A DNA stretch of 64,000 nucleotides from Gemmobacter serpentinus (GCF_008973825.1 NZ_WCHR01000016.1:248001-312000), one strand, 5' to 3'. Numbered from the stretch's first letter, positions 16,836 through 27,710 are shown. Translations and numbers: made by a program. Notes: generated from the sequence alone by a model not told the origin.

Positions 16836-17954
16836 TCAATCCGCGGATGTCAGTTGCGCCAACGCGGCCTGCGCGGCAATCAGACGCCCGGCCTGAGCCT
16901 GCCAGTCTGCAAGGGCGGGTTGTGCGGCCTCGGGCAGACCGGACAGCAGCGGCATTACGGCCGCCAGGTCGCCCGCAGCCAGCGCTGCCTCGGCGCGCGA
17001 CAGCACGGCATCGGGGTCATCGCCCTCACGCGGGGTCGCGGATCGGGCGCCGGTCTGGTTCAGCAGGAACACCGCCATCCGGTCGGTCACGCTGCCATCC
17101 GCGCGCGCGGCGCTGCGCGCATCGGCAAGGGCCGCGCGCGCGGCATCGGGGAAGCTGGCTTGCAAACCGGCAAGCGAGACGGGGTCGGCCAGATAGGCGG
17201 TGACGGGTTCGGGCAGCGGGATGCCTGTGGCCTCCAGCGCGGCCTGCGCCTCGGTCACGCCATGACCGCTGGTCAGCGCGGCTTGCAGTCCGATCACGGC
17301 GGCGCGGCGTTCGGCCTCGGCGGTCAGCGCTCCAGCCTCGGCCTTGACCGCGTCCATCCGGCTGGCAATCTGCGCCGCAATCTCGGATTGAATGGCTGCA
17401 TCATCAGTGGGTTGCAGGTTTGAAACTTCGGCCTCCAGCGCATTCAGGCGCTGCTGCAGGGGCGCAAGATCAACGGCGGGGCCAGCCTCCGTTACGGGCC
17501 GGGCCTCCAGCGCGGCGATACGATCCTCCAGCGGGGTCAGATCGGGCGCGGCGGCGGGGGCCGGGGCTGGGCGGGCCTCCAGCTCGGTCAGACGGGCCGT
17601 CAGGGTTTCAACCTGTTGGTGCAGCGCAGACAGTTCAGCCGCAGAGGCGGGCTTTTGCAGCATTGGCAGGGTCCAGCCCTGCTGGGTGCCATAGACGGCC
17701 AGACCATAGCCGAGCCCGGCCACGGCCACGCCACCCAGCAAGATGCCTAAAAAGCGGCCAAACCCGCCGGAACGGCTTTTTGCTGGCGGTGTGGTGTCAG
17801 CATCCATGACGGACGATTCGGGGCGTTCCATCCCGCTGCGATCAGGCTCCTGCGCGATGACAGGGGGCGTTTCAGTGTCTGGTATCGGGGGAAGCGGCTG
17901 ATCCGGCTCGGGTTGCAGCACGGGCTCCACGTCTTTGGATTCGTTTTCTGCCAT
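16836..17954 (-). CDS. Mitofilin/Mic60-like inner-membrane protein
   Basis: A 372-residue protein with an acidic, proline-rich cytoplasmic N terminus, one membrane segment (about residues 48-70, GRFLGILLGGVAVAGLGYGLAV preceded by basic residues), a long coiled-coil region (about 85-195) and a C-terminal mitofilin-like helical domain. Alphaproteobacterial homologues sit beside hem genes and are proposed to shape intracytoplasmic membranes. An AAGGAAGG ribosome site supports the start at 17954 over 17984. It lies between hemD and hemY. Confidence 0.85.
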   Translation of the reverse strand: MAENESKDVEPVLQPEPDQPLPPIPDTETPPVIAQEPDRSGMERPESSVMDADTTPPAKSRSGGFGRFLGILLGGVAVAGLGYGLAVYGTQQGWTLPMLQKPASAAELSALHQQVETLTARLTELEARPAPAPAAAPDLTPLEDRIAALEARPVTEAGPAVDLAPLQQRLNALEAEVSNLQPTDDAAIQSEIAAQIASRMDAVKAEAGALTAEAERRAAVIGLQAALTSGHGVTEAQAALEATGIPLPEPVTAYLADPVSLAGLQASFPDAARAALADARSAARADGSVTDRMAVFLLNQTGARSATPREGDDPDAVLSRAEAALAAGDLAAVMPLLSGLPEAAQPALADWQAQAGRLIAAQAALAQLTSAD

Positions 17955-18035
17955 ACCGCTATCCTTCCTTGCACTTGTCATCACAGCTAATCACTCCACC
18001 CCCCGGCGTTCAACCCGACTGAGGGGCCAGTGCCC

Positions 18036-18770
18036 TCAGGCAATCCGCGCCAGCAGCGCCGCAAGCAGATCCTTGCCATTGGGCTGTGCTGCGATCGTCA
18101 GCGAATCCAGAGGGAAACCCGCAAAACCGACTGCGGTTGCTTGCGAAAGCGCGACAATGTGCAGCGGCGCACGGGCAGGTTGTGTCTGCAAGGCGGCGGC
18201 GAGCAAGGCGGCGGAACGTGGCGAAAAAACCGGCAGCACAACCGGGGCAACACCGGCAAGCATGTATCGTGCGGCGTCTGACAGCGGCTGCGCGTTCTGG
18301 CGATAGATCACACGGCTCAGGGTCTCGATCCCCGCATCGGTCAGGCGTCGGGCCAGATCGCCGCGCGTCTCTTCGCCATGCAGATGCAAGAGCTGCGGGG
18401 GGGGGCGGTGATGCAGGATCAGGTCCAGCAGCGCCTCGGCATCGCCATCGGCCGAGATCGCCTGCAAGCCGAAGGCGCGGGCGGCGTCCGCCGTGCGCGG
18501 GCCGACACAGAAGGCGTGGCGAGCCCGGGGCGGGCCGAGATGCCGCAAGGCCTCTACCGCCGTCGCAGATGTCAGGACCAGCGCCGAAAAGGCGCGATCT
18601 GGCAGGGACGGGCACAGGAATTCCGGCGCGAGCAGCGGTGAGATCAGGATATCCGGCGCAGGCGCCGGGCTGCTGGCGCGGATCAGATCGGCAAAGCGTT
18701 CTGCCTCCGCCAAGGGGCGGGTCAGCAGGATCTGCGCGGGCAGCGGACCGGGACGGGATTGCCTGACCAT
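18036..18770 (-). CDS. hemD: Uroporphyrinogen-III synthase
   Basis: Cyclises hydroxymethylbilane to uroporphyrinogen III, the branch-point tetrapyrrole. The 244-residue protein has the loosely conserved HemD pattern: [13 protein letters not shown] at the start, [31 protein letters not shown] and a C-terminal [12 protein letters not shown] with [10 protein letters not shown]. Sequence conservation in this family is low; the string with the mitofilin-like gene and hemY supports the call. It diverges from tsaD. hemC, often nearby in relatives, is not in the window. Confidence 0.85.
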   Translation of the reverse strand: MVRQSRPGPLPAQILLTRPLAEAERFADLIRASSPAPAPDILISPLLAPEFLCPSLPDRAFSALVLTSATAVEALRHLGPPRARHAFCVGPRTADAARAFGLQAISADGDAEALLDLILHHRPPPQLLHLHGEETRGDLARRLTDAGIETLSRVIYRQNAQPLSDAARYMLAGVAPVVLPVFSPRSAALLAAALQTQPARAPLHIVALSQATAVGFAGFPLDSLTIAAQPNGKDLLAALLARIA

Positions 18771-18815
18771 GTGTCAGGTGTTACCTCCACCATGCCCCCG
18801 TTACAACCGCGAGCC

Positions 18816-19898
18816 ATGTCACAGAGCCTTACCTTCCTCGGAATCGAAAGCAGTTGCGACGATACCGCCGCCGCGCTGGTGCAGCGGGGGCCGGATGGTG
18901 TGGCGGTCATCCTTTCTTCCGTGGTGCAGGGACAAACAGCCCTTCATGCCGATTTTGGCGGTGTCGTGCCGGAGATTGCTGCCCGCGCCCATGCCGAACG
19001 GGTGGATATCTGCGTGCGCGAGGCCTTGGCGGCTTCTGGCAAGACATTGGCCGATCTGGACGGCATCGCGGTCACCGCCGGGCCGGGGCTGATTGGCGGC
19101 GTGCTGTCAGGGGTGATGTGTGCCAAGGGCCTGTCGGCCGCGACCGGCTTGCCACTGGTCGGCGTGAACCATCTGGCGGGCCATGCCCTGACGCCGCGCC
19201 TGACCGACGGCATTGCATTTCCCTACCTGATGTTGCTGGTTTCGGGCGGGCATTGTCAGTTTCTGCGCGTGGACGGGCCGGAAGATTATACCCGTCTTGG
19301 TGGCTCCATCGACGATGCGCCGGGCGAGGCGTTTGACAAGGTTGCCAAGATCCTGGGCCTGCCGCAGCCAGGTGGCCCCGCCGTGCAGGCCGAGGCCGAG
19401 GCGGGCGATGCCAAACGCATCCCGTTGCCGCGTCCGTTGCTGGATCGGCCGGGCTATGACCTGAGCTTTTCTGGCCTGAAAACCGCCGTGCTGCGCGCGC
19501 GGGACGGGTTGATGGCTGGCCTGGGGGGGCTGCGCCGTCAGGATCGTGCCGATCTTTGCGCGGCCTTCCAGCGTGCCGTGGCCGATGTGCTGGCCGAGAA
19601 AACCCGGCGTGCCTTGCGCGATCATCCGGTTTCCGTGCTGGCGGTCGCCGGGGGCGTTGCCGCCAATCGCGAGATCCGCGCCCGGCTGGAGGTGGTTTGT
19701 GCCGAACAGGGCGTGCGCTTCCTTGCGCCGCCCTTGCCGCTTTGCACCGACAATGCCGCGATGATCGCTTGGGCCGGGATCGAGCGGTTCCAGCAATCGG
19801 GGGCCGATGATCTGACCCTGTCGGCACGCCCGCGCTGGCCTTTGGACCAGACCAGCCCCGCCTTGCTGGGATCGGGCAAGAAGGGGGCTAAGGCATGA
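18816..19898 (+). CDS. tsaD: tRNA N6-adenosine threonylcarbamoyltransferase
   Basis: Transfers the threonylcarbamoyl group to A37 of ANN-decoding tRNAs (t6A). The 360-residue ASKHA-fold protein begins [15 protein letters not shown] and has the [14 protein letters not shown] metal-site region, [27 protein letters not shown] and [12 protein letters not shown]. The start MSQSL at 18816 places the motif at the normal N-terminal distance. Its stop overlaps gpsA by 4 bases, a common pairing in this group. Confidence 0.96.
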   Translation: MSQSLTFLGIESSCDDTAAALVQRGPDGVAVILSSVVQGQTALHADFGGVVPEIAARAHAERVDICVREALAASGKTLADLDGIAVTAGPGLIGGVLSGVMCAKGLSAATGLPLVGVNHLAGHALTPRLTDGIAFPYLMLLVSGGHCQFLRVDGPEDYTRLGGSIDDAPGEAFDKVAKILGLPQPGGPAVQAEAEAGDAKRIPLPRPLLDRPGYDLSFSGLKTAVLRARDGLMAGLGGLRRQDRADLCAAFQRAVADVLAEKTRRALRDHPVSVLAVAGGVAANREIRARLEVVCAEQGVRFLAPPLPLCTDNAAMIAWAGIERFQQSGADDLTLSARPRWPLDQTSPALLGSGKKGAKA

Positions 19899-20830
19899 CG
19901 ATTGCAGTGCTGGGCTCCGGGGCATTTGGCGCAGCACTGGCCGCCACCTTGGGGCGTGAGGGGCCGGTGGTGCTGTGGGGGCGATCGCAGACCGATCGCA
20001 CCATCCGCAAGCTGCCAGATCTGATCTTGCCGCAGGCGGTGCAGGTGACAAACGATCTGGATGCGACCGATGTGGCCAAGATCGTGCTTCTGGCCCTGCC
20101 GATGCAGCAACTGGCGTCATTCATCGATGCACAGGGCGCGCGCCTGCGCCACCGCCCGTTGGTGGCCTGCTGCAAGGGGGTTGATCTGCGCAGCGGCCTT
20201 GGCCCGGTGGAGATTCTGGCGCGCCTTGCCGGGCCATCGCCCGCCGTGCTGACGGGGCCAAGTTTTGCCACCGATATCGCGCGCGGCTTGCCCACCGCGT
20301 TGACGCTGGCCTGCGAAGATGAGGTGCTGGGCCAGCAGTTGCAGGAAAACCTGTCGACCTCGGTCCTGCGGCTGTATCGGTCATGCGATGTGATCGGGGC
20401 AGAGCTGGGTGGCGCGCTGAAGAATGTGATCGCCATCGCCGCGGGTGCGGTGATCGGGGCGGGCTTGGGGGATAGTTCTCGGGCGGCGCTGATGACGCGC
20501 GGCTATGCCGAGATGCTGCGCTTTGCGCTGGCGCGCGGCGCCCGGGCCGAGACCTTGGCGGGGCTGTCGGGCTTTGGCGATCTGGTGCTGACCTGCACCT
20601 CGCAGCAATCGCGCAACTTCTGCTATGGCCTCGCGCTGGGCGCGGGGCAGGCGTTCGATCTGTCCACCACGGTGGAAGGTGCCGCGACCGCCCGCGCGGT
20701 GGCGCAGATCGCCCGATCGGATGGGCTGGATATGCCGATCTCCACCATGGTGGCCGCGCTTGCCGACGGCAAGATCAGCGTGGCTGATGCCATGCAGAAC
20801 CTTTTGAACCGCCCTCTGAAACAGGAGTAG
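19895..20830 (+). CDS. gpsA: Glycerol-3-phosphate dehydrogenase [NAD(P)+]
   Basis: Makes sn-glycerol 3-phosphate from dihydroxyacetone phosphate for phospholipid synthesis. The 311-residue protein has the Rossmann motif [12 protein letters not shown], the substrate-site [18 protein letters not shown], catalytic K within [13 protein letters not shown] and [12 protein letters not shown]. It overlaps tsaD (ATGA) and is followed within 3 bases by the YciI gene. It is biosynthetic, unlike the catabolic glpD further right. Confidence 0.96.
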   Translation: MTIAVLGSGAFGAALAATLGREGPVVLWGRSQTDRTIRKLPDLILPQAVQVTNDLDATDVAKIVLLALPMQQLASFIDAQGARLRHRPLVACCKGVDLRSGLGPVEILARLAGPSPAVLTGPSFATDIARGLPTALTLACEDEVLGQQLQENLSTSVLRLYRSCDVIGAELGGALKNVIAIAAGAVIGAGLGDSSRAALMTRGYAEMLRFALARGARAETLAGLSGFGDLVLTCTSQQSRNFCYGLALGAGQAFDLSTTVEGAATARAVAQIARSDGLDMPISTMVAALADGKISVADAMQNLLNRPLKQE

Positions 20831-20833
20831 CCC

Positions 20834-21106
20834 ATGCGCGTCGCGCTTATATGCAAGGACAAGGCCGAATCTCTGCCGATCCGGCTGGAAAACCGTGCCG
20901 CCCATCTGGATCACATCAAGGCCTCCGGCGTGGTGGAAATGGCCGGGCCCTTCCTGAACGAAGCGGGCGAGATGTGCGGCTCGCTTGTCGTGCTGGAGGT
21001 CGAGACACTGGATCAGGCCCGCGACTGGGCGGCGAATGACCCCTATGCCAAGGCAGGTCTGTTCGAGCATGTGCAGATCACCGAATGGAAAAAGGTCATC
21101 GGATGA
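20834..21106 (+). CDS. YciI-family protein
   Basis: A 90-residue ferredoxin-like alpha/beta protein of the YciI (dimeric alpha-beta barrel) family. It carries the conserved DKAESLPIRLENRAAHLDHI and a late segment with the usual aspartates. The ribosome site is AGGAG. It is translationally coupled to the EVE-domain gene and follows gpsA directly. The biochemical role of the family is mostly unknown. Confidence 0.88.
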   Translation: MRVALICKDKAESLPIRLENRAAHLDHIKASGVVEMAGPFLNEAGEMCGSLVVLEVETLDQARDWAANDPYAKAGLFEHVQITEWKKVIG

Positions 21107-21522
21107 ACTACTGGCTGTTCAAATCCGAGCCGGACAGCTGGAGCTGGGAGCAGCAGGTCGCCAAGGGTGCTGCGGGCGAGGAATGGGGCGGCGTGCGCAA
21201 CTATCAGGCCCGCAACAATATGCGGGCCATGCGGATCGGCGATCTGGGCTTTTTCTACCATTCCAATATCGGCAAAGAGATTGTCGGGGTGGTCGAGGTC
21301 AGCGCGGAATCGGCACCAGACAGCACCACCGACGATCCGCGTTGGGATTGCGTGCATATCCGCGCCGTGCGGCCGCTTTTGCGGCCCGTGACCCTGGAAA
21401 CCTGCAAGGTTGAGCCGGGATTGGAGAATATGGCGCTGGTGAAATCCATGCGCCTGTCGGTCCAGCCGGTGACGCGCGCAGAATGGGAGATCGTTTGCCG
21501 TTTGGGTGGGATCGAACCGTAA
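21103..21522 (+). CDS. EVE domain-containing protein
   Basis: A 139-residue single-domain EVE (PUA-like) protein with the typical start MNYWLFKSEPDSWSW, GVRNYQARNNMRAM, GDLGFFYHS and IVGVVEV. EVE domains bind modified bases in DNA or RNA. The start overlaps the YciI stop (ATGA). The linkage to tsaD, a tRNA-modifying enzyme, may be meaningful or only the conserved gene order of this group. Confidence 0.92.
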   Translation: MNYWLFKSEPDSWSWEQQVAKGAAGEEWGGVRNYQARNNMRAMRIGDLGFFYHSNIGKEIVGVVEVSAESAPDSTTDDPRWDCVHIRAVRPLLRPVTLETCKVEPGLENMALVKSMRLSVQPVTRAEWEIVCRLGGIEP

Positions 21523-21537
21523 GGTGCGACGTAGAAA

Positions 21538-21572
21538 ATGAAGGGCCCCGACCCCATAGCGGGACCCTTCAT
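21538..21572. repeat. Inverted repeat after the EVE gene
   Basis: Arms ATGAAGGGCCCCG (21538-21550) and CGGGACCCTTCAT (21560-21572) match at 12 of 13 positions. On the plus strand no U tract follows; on the minus strand ATTTTC follows. It may be a weak bidirectional terminator between the converging EVE and DUF2853 genes. Confidence 0.5.
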
Positions 21573-21758
21573 CCACCCCACATGCTCCCCAAGCACCGCA
21601 TGTGTTCTGAAAAAGGTCCCCGGCGTCCTGCCGTTGATCTAGGTCTAGCGCGGAACGATGATTCCGCCAAATCTTCAATTCGTTGCATTTTACGACAATG
21701 CTGCACGACAATGCTGCAGGGGGCGACACCTGCTTGCTCAGGTCAGGCTTCGCGCATG

Positions 21759-21786
21759 AAAACGCCCGCCGTTTCCGGCGGGCGCT
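21759..21786 (-). terminator. Intrinsic terminator of the DUF2853 gene
   Basis: CGCCCGCCG (21763-21771) pairs perfectly with CGGCGGGCG (21776-21784) around a 4-base loop. The minus-strand transcript continues with a TTTT tract. It lies about 25 bases after the stop. Confidence 0.85.
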
Positions 21787-21808
21787 TTGCCTTGCGGGCA
21801 AATCCCGA

Positions 21809-22150
21809 TCAGGCGTAGACGGCTTCTTTTCCGAAATGCTTGGTCAGAAGATAGTAGACCACGGCGCGATACTTGTTGCGCTCCGACCGGCCATAGATGT
21901 CGATCACCGCATTGATCGCCTCAAGCAGTTCCGGGCCATCGGCCAGGCCCAGCTTCTTGATCAGGAAGTTGCGCTTGACCGTCTCGATCTCGCTTTCCTG
22001 GCTGGCCGCCACGGTTTCGGCATCGGCGTCATAAATTGCGGGACCACATCCGATGGTCACCTTGGTCAACAGGGCCATATCCGGTTCCACCTTGCACTTG
22101 TCGCGCAGATCGCCCGCATATTTCTCGATCAGAGCCTGACGTTTGCTCAT
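21809..22150 (-). CDS. DUF2853 family protein
   Basis: A 113-residue, mainly helical, highly charged soluble protein with the conserved block KYRAVVYYLLTKHFGK at the C terminus and NFLIKKLGL in the middle. It matches the DUF2853 family, for which no function is established. The start at 22150 (MSKRQ) has GCGAGGGA upstream. It is a single-gene unit with its own terminator. Confidence 0.85.
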   Translation of the reverse strand: MSKRQALIEKYAGDLRDKCKVEPDMALLTKVTIGCGPAIYDADAETVAASQESEIETVKRNFLIKKLGLADGPELLEAINAVIDIYGRSERNKYRAVVYYLLTKHFGKEAVYA

Positions 22151-22258
22151 CTGCAAATCCCTCGCTTTTATCGTTAATGTTCTGGCTGGCGTGCTGCCGC
22201 TATCACGGCGGCAACACTAGGCCATGCGTTGCAATGGACAAAGGGAATAATCGTCGCG

Positions 22259-22287
22259 CCTTCCCCCCAACAAAATATGGGGGAAGG
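22259..22287. repeat. Hairpin between the methyltransferase and DUF2853 genes
   Basis: CCTTCCCCC (22259-22267) and GGGGGAAGG (22279-22287) form a perfect 9-bp stem 16 bases after the methyltransferase stop. It lacks a U tract on the minus strand, so it may stabilise the 3' end or terminate weakly. Confidence 0.5.
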
Positions 22288-22303
22288 CTGTCGCCAGCGG
22301 GTC

Positions 22304-22885
22304 TCAGGGTGCCGGGCGGTTCAGCTTCACGATCCACTGATTGGCCATCAGGGTCAGGGTCGCCTGATCGCCAAGTTTCGCGACCATCTCCTCGACCGCG
22401 CGTTTCACCGGCGCACCCGAGGCATCTGCCATCCAGTTGAAATCGTCGCCAGTGATGATGCCGTCATGCTTCACCTTCAGCAGCGCCTGGGCGATGTCAT
22501 TGTCGATGAAGGGGGCATTGTGGTTGCCATCGAGATAGACCCAGTCCAGCGAGGCATCGGGCAGCGCCGCCAATGCCACATCCGACATTGCGCGGTGGAT
22601 CTTCACCCGGGGATCATCCTTGAAGGCGTTGCAGACGTCCTGATATTTCACTTCCATCAGGTCTTCGTTCTTCTTGCGGCCAAAGCCGGTATTGGCAAAT
22701 TCCGGCTGATAAAGCCAAGGGTCGATCAGGTGCAGCTCGACCGGCTCGCAGATTTCCAGAATGCGTTTGGAGAAGGCCCCTTCCCAGACGCCGACCTCGG
22801 CCACGCGGGCACCTTTCGGCAGGCTCGCCAGCAGGCGGCCCCGGAGTTTGTCGCGTTTGCTTTCTTCCTGAACTTGCTCGGTCAT
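22304..22885 (-). CDS. Class I SAM-dependent methyltransferase (Methyltransf_24-like)
   Basis: A 193-residue protein with the SAM-binding motif I VAEVGVWEGAFSKRI (about 28-42), the acidic turn LHLIDPW and the YLDGNHNAPF motif near residue 115, features of the Methyltransf_24/CmcI-like group. The target is unknown. The start at 22885 is favoured by GAGGG just upstream; 22897 is an alternative. It lies downstream of ahcY on the same strand, separated by a hairpin. AhcY removes the S-adenosylhomocysteine that such enzymes make. Confidence 0.82.
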   Translation of the reverse strand: MTEQVQEESKRDKLRGRLLASLPKGARVAEVGVWEGAFSKRILEICEPVELHLIDPWLYQPEFANTGFGRKKNEDLMEVKYQDVCNAFKDDPRVKIHRAMSDVALAALPDASLDWVYLDGNHNAPFIDNDIAQALLKVKHDGIITGDDFNWMADASGAPVKRAVEEMVAKLGDQATLTLMANQWIVKLNRPAP

Positions 22886-22967
22886 GGTTTCCCTCATTGC
22901 CCCTGTTGCGCTCTGCGGCGCGATAATCACTCAACACTAGCTGAAAATGCGCTAGTTACAAAGCGCA

Positions 22968-22990
22968 GGGGCCGCATCTGATGCGGCCCC
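22968..22990 (-). terminator. Hairpin terminator after ahcY
   Basis: GGGGCCGCAT (22968-22977) and ATGCGGCCCC (22981-22990) form a perfect 10-bp stem with a 3-base loop 20 bases after the ahcY stop. The following U tract is poor, so termination may be partial. Confidence 0.65.
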
Positions 22991-23009
22991 CGGCGGTCAA
23001 AGTGTCACA

Positions 23010-24398
<1,389 letters not shown>

Positions 24399-24486
24399 TC
24401 GCCGCACTCCTTGCCTTTTTTCTTTGGCGCTGAAATAGCACTCTGATGCTCTTGCGGCAATCTATCGGGTGCGTTTGGTCCAAATT

Positions 24487-25107
24487 ATGGCGGTTTTGGG
24501 AAACAATCGGGGAGCGGCCCCCCGGGCATGGCAAAGGATGCTGTCGGGGCGGCGGCTGGATCTGCTGGACCCTTCTCCCCTGGATATCGAGATTGACGAT
24601 ATCGCGCATGGGCTTGCCTTCGTCGCGCGCTGGAATGGCCAGACCAAGGGTGATTTTCCCTATTCGGTGGCAGAACATTCGCTGCTGGTCGAGCGTATCT
24701 TCGCGCTGCAAAATCCGGGCATCGCGGCGCGCTGGCGGCTGGCGGCCCTGCTGCATGACGGGCCGGAATATGTGATCGGCGATATGATCAGCCCGGTGAA
24801 ATCCGCCGTTGGCCCCGCCTATGGTGAAATGGATGCCCGGTTGATGGCGGCGATCCATCTGCGCTTCGGTCTGCCTGCCACGCTGCCTGCGGCGATCAAG
24901 AAGGCGATCAAGGCCGCCGACAATGTTTCCGCCTGGCTGGAAGCCGTGCAGATCGCGGGGTTCGAGGCGGCAGAGGCCACGCGGCTGTTTGGCCGCCAGA
25001 AGCCCGATCTGATCCGCGCGCTGGCGATCGAGTTGCGCGCGCCGGTTCTGGTGCGCGCCGACTATACTGCGCGCCATGCGGCCCTGCTGGCCGAGATGGA
25101 CGCCTGA
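24487..25107 (+). CDS. HD-domain hydrolase, YfbR/5'-deoxynucleotidase-like
   Basis: A 206-residue HD-superfamily phosphohydrolase. Metal-binding elements are VAEHSLLVER (H about 61), ALLHDGPEYVIGD (HD pair about 88-89) and AADNVSAWLEAVQ near residue 140. It resembles the YfbR group acting on 5'-nucleotides, but the substrate is not known. The start is uncertain: ATG at 24487 is used, GTG at 24469 and ATG at 24538 are alternatives. It is divergent from ahcY and convergent with glpR (12-base gap). Confidence 0.82.
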   Translation: MAVLGNNRGAAPRAWQRMLSGRRLDLLDPSPLDIEIDDIAHGLAFVARWNGQTKGDFPYSVAEHSLLVERIFALQNPGIAARWRLAALLHDGPEYVIGDMISPVKSAVGPAYGEMDARLMAAIHLRFGLPATLPAAIKKAIKAADNVSAWLEAVQIAGFEAAEATRLFGRQKPDLIRALAIELRAPVLVRADYTARHAALLAEMDA

Positions 25108-25119
25108 CGACGGCCCCGG

Positions 25120-25881
25120 CTAACGACAGATCGTGATGCCGGTGCCCCAGGTGGTGCAGCGCCGCGTCAGATCGTCCGAAAGCGGCCGGTCGGTGAAGAC
25201 GCGGGTCACATCTGACAGGCTGCAGATCCGCGCCGGGGCCCGGCGTCCGATCTTCGAATGATCGGTCACCAGAAACGCCTCGCGCGCCTGTCGCAAGATC
25301 GCCCGGCTGACCCGCACCTCGGCCAGATCGAAATCCAGCAGATCGCCATCGGCATCCAGTGCCGAGGCCCCGATGATCGCGTAATCGACCTTGAACTGCT
25401 CGAAGAACTGGGTGGTCAACTCGCCCACCAGCCCGCCATCTGATCGGCGCAAGGCCCCGCCCGCCACCATGATCTCGCAGCCCGGATTGGCCAGCAGGAT
25501 ATTGGCAACATTCATGTTGTTGGTGACCACGGTGATATTGGAATGGTGCAGCAGGGCTTGTGCCACCGCCTCGGTCGTGGTGCCAAGGTTCAGGATCAGG
25601 CTGGAATTATCGGGGATCATCGCGGCGCAGGCGGCCCCGATTGCGGCCTTGGCCTCGGCATTCATCCGGCGCCGCGCCTCATATCCCAGATTGACCATCC
25701 CGGTGCGGGCCACCGCGCCGCCATGCACCCGGTCCAGAAGCCCGGCTTCGGCCAGATCGCCCAGATCGCGGCGGATGGTTTGCAGCGTCACGTCGAAACG
25801 CAGCGCCAGATCCTCTACCAGCACGCGGCCCTCGCTGCGGGCAAGTTCGAGGATTTCATTTTGACGGATGCTGAGCGCCAC
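25120..25881 (-). CDS. glpR: DeoR-family regulator of glycerol metabolism
   Basis: A 253-residue DeoR-type repressor. The winged helix (about 6-57, with FDVTLQTIRRDLGDLAEAGLLDRVHGGA) precedes a sugar-phosphate-binding domain with LILNLGTTTEAVAQAL, VVTNNMNVA and AIIGASALD. It is divergent from glpD, with a direct-repeat operator between them. By family knowledge glycerol 3-phosphate is the inducer. Confidence 0.92.
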   Translation of the reverse strand: MALSIRQNEILELARSEGRVLVEDLALRFDVTLQTIRRDLGDLAEAGLLDRVHGGAVARTGMVNLGYEARRRMNAEAKAAIGAACAAMIPDNSSLILNLGTTTEAVAQALLHHSNITVVTNNMNVANILLANPGCEIMVAGGALRRSDGGLVGELTTQFFEQFKVDYAIIGASALDADGDLLDFDLAEVRVSRAILRQAREAFLVTDHSKIGRRAPARICSLSDVTRVFTDRPLSDDLTRRCTTWGTGITICR

Positions 25882-26035
25882 CGGAAAAGCCTCGCGGGTT
25901 CATTGTGGATCGCGCCACGGCGCGCCTGGCCAGAGTTTACGAAGGACCCCGCCTGACGCAAGGGCCGGACTGCATGACCCTGCCCACAGGCAGCGGCTTA
26001 CCCCGCCATCTATGCGCGTTTTTGTTACATATTTG

Positions 26036-26058
26036 TGAAAATCGAAGTGAAACGAAAA
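26036..26058. promoter_or_regulatory. Putative GlpR operator
   Basis: Two direct copies, GAAAATCGAA (26037-26046) and GAAACGAAAA (26049-26058), spaced 12 bp apart, lie in the 251-base gap between glpR and glpD. DeoR-type repressors often bind such repeated A-rich/CGAA half-sites. The rest of the gap shows no gene. Confidence 0.5.
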
Positions 26059-26132
26059 TTGGCTTTGATCGGTGCCCCGAAGTTGCTAACCGTGAAGCCT
26101 CAGGACAGACAGAAAACGGGCGGGAGGTCAGG

Positions 26133-27710
26133 GTGTCAGAAGCGGCTCCGGCAGGGGTGATCGACCTCTTTGTCATCGGCGGTGGCATCAATGGCTGCGG
26201 CATCGCGCGGGACGCCGCCGGGCGCGGGCTGTCGGTCCTCTTGGCCGAACAGGGCGATCTGGCGCAGGGTACCTCTTCGGCCTCGACCAAGCTGTTTCAT
26301 GGCGGCTTGCGCTATCTGGAATATTTCGAGTTCCACCTTGTGCGCGAGGCACTGGCCGAGCGCGAGACCCTGCTGCGTGCCATGCCGCATATCAGCTGGC
26401 CCATGCGTTTCGTGCTGCCCTATGACCCGGCGATGCGGTTCGAGAATGACACGCCCACCTCGCGCCTGCTGGGGCTTGTGATGCCCTGGATGCGCGGGCG
26501 GCGGCCTGCCTGGCTGATCCGACTAGGGCTGTTCCTTTACGACAATCTCGGCGGTCGCAAGATCCTGCCCGGCACGGCCAAGCTGGATCTGGCCGATGAT
26601 CCGGCCGGGCGGCCGCTGCGTCCGGGCTTCCGGCTGGCCTATGAATACAGCGATTGCTGGGTGCAGGATTCGCGCCTTGTCGTGCTGAATGCCCGCGATG
26701 CCGCGGCGCGGGGCGCGCGTATCCTGACCCGGAGCCGCGTGGTGGAGGCCGCGCGCCAGGGCGATCTTTGGCAGATCACTGTCGAGGGGCCAGAGGGTCG
26801 CGCGCAGTATCAGGCGCGGGCGCTGGTGAATGCCGGCGGGCCATGGGTCGAGGATGTGATCCGCAATGTCACGCATATCCGCAGCCGTGAAGGCGTGCGG
26901 CTGGTGCGCGGCAGCCATATCGTGGTGCCGAAACTTTACGATCACGAGCGCTGCTATTTCTTCCAGGGCAGCGATGGCCGTATCATCTTTGCCATTCCCT
27001 ATGAAGATGACTTCACCCTGATCGGCACCACCGACAAGGACCATCAGGGCAGCCCGCTGGATGCCCGCTGTTCGGATGAGGAGCGCGATTATCTGTGCGC
27101 CTTCGCCAGCCAGTATTTCGCGAAACCCGTCACCCCCGATCAGGTGGTCTGGACCTATTCTGGCGTGCGCCCCTTGTATAATGACGGGGCAAGTTCGGCG
27201 ACCGCCGCCACCCGCGAATATGTGCTGAGCCTAGATGAAGGCGGGGCACCCCTGCTGAATGTCTTTGGCGGCAAGATCACCACCTATCGCCGTCTGGCGG
27301 AACATGCGCTGGAAAAGCTGGCACGCTTCTTTCCAGCGGCGGGCGGCGACTGGACGGCGGGCGTTGCGCTGCCCGGCGGCGACTTTCCGGTCGATGGTGT
27401 GGCCGATCTGCGGGCGCGTCTGGGCGCCAGTTTCCCGTTCCTGACGCCCGCCCATGCCGCGCGGCTGGTGCGGACCTATGGCACCGACAGTTTTGCCCTG
27501 CTGCAAGGCGCCGAGGTGATGGAGGATCTGGGTGAGGATTTCGGTGCCACTCTGACCGGGGCGGAGGTCGACTGGCTGATGCGGCACGAATATGCCCGCA
27601 CGGCCGAAGACATCCTGTGGCGCCGCACCAAGCTGGGCCTGCATCTGGATGAGGCACAGCGCGCGCGGCTGGCCGCCCATATCGACCAGTTGGCGGCGCG
27701 CGCGGCCTGA
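26133..27710 (+). CDS. glpD: Aerobic glycerol-3-phosphate dehydrogenase
   Basis: A membrane-associated FAD enzyme that oxidises glycerol 3-phosphate to dihydroxyacetone phosphate and feeds electrons to quinone. The 525-residue protein has the FAD motif VIGGGINGCGIARDAAGRG at the N terminus, GTSSASTKLFHGGLRYLE, IGTTDKDHQG and VFGGKITTYRRLAE. The start is GTG at 26133, preceded by GGGAGG; the frame is open upstream without a ribosome site. It is followed by glpK after 104 bases. Confidence 0.96.
   Translation: MSEAAPAGVIDLFVIGGGINGCGIARDAAGRGLSVLLAEQGDLAQGTSSASTKLFHGGLRYLEYFEFHLVREALAERETLLRAMPHISWPMRFVLPYDPAMRFENDTPTSRLLGLVMPWMRGRRPAWLIRLGLFLYDNLGGRKILPGTAKLDLADDPAGRPLRPGFRLAYEYSDCWVQDSRLVVLNARDAAARGARILTRSRVVEAARQGDLWQITVEGPEGRAQYQARALVNAGGPWVEDVIRNVTHIRSREGVRLVRGSHIVVPKLYDHERCYFFQGSDGRIIFAIPYEDDFTLIGTTDKDHQGSPLDARCSDEERDYLCAFASQYFAKPVTPDQVVWTYSGVRPLYNDGASSATAATREYVLSLDEGGAPLLNVFGGKITTYRRLAEHALEKLARFFPAAGGDWTAGVALPGGDFPVDGVADLRARLGASFPFLTPAHAARLVRTYGTDSFALLQGAEVMEDLGEDFGATLTGAEVDWLMRHEYARTAEDILWRRTKLGLHLDEAQRARLAAHIDQLAARAA

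Noticed and set aside
24399-24486. A possible SAH or SAM riboswitch upstream of ahcY
   Set aside because: Only about 90 bases separate ahcY from the divergent HD gene, and no convincing pseudoknot or conserved riboswitch core could be seen.
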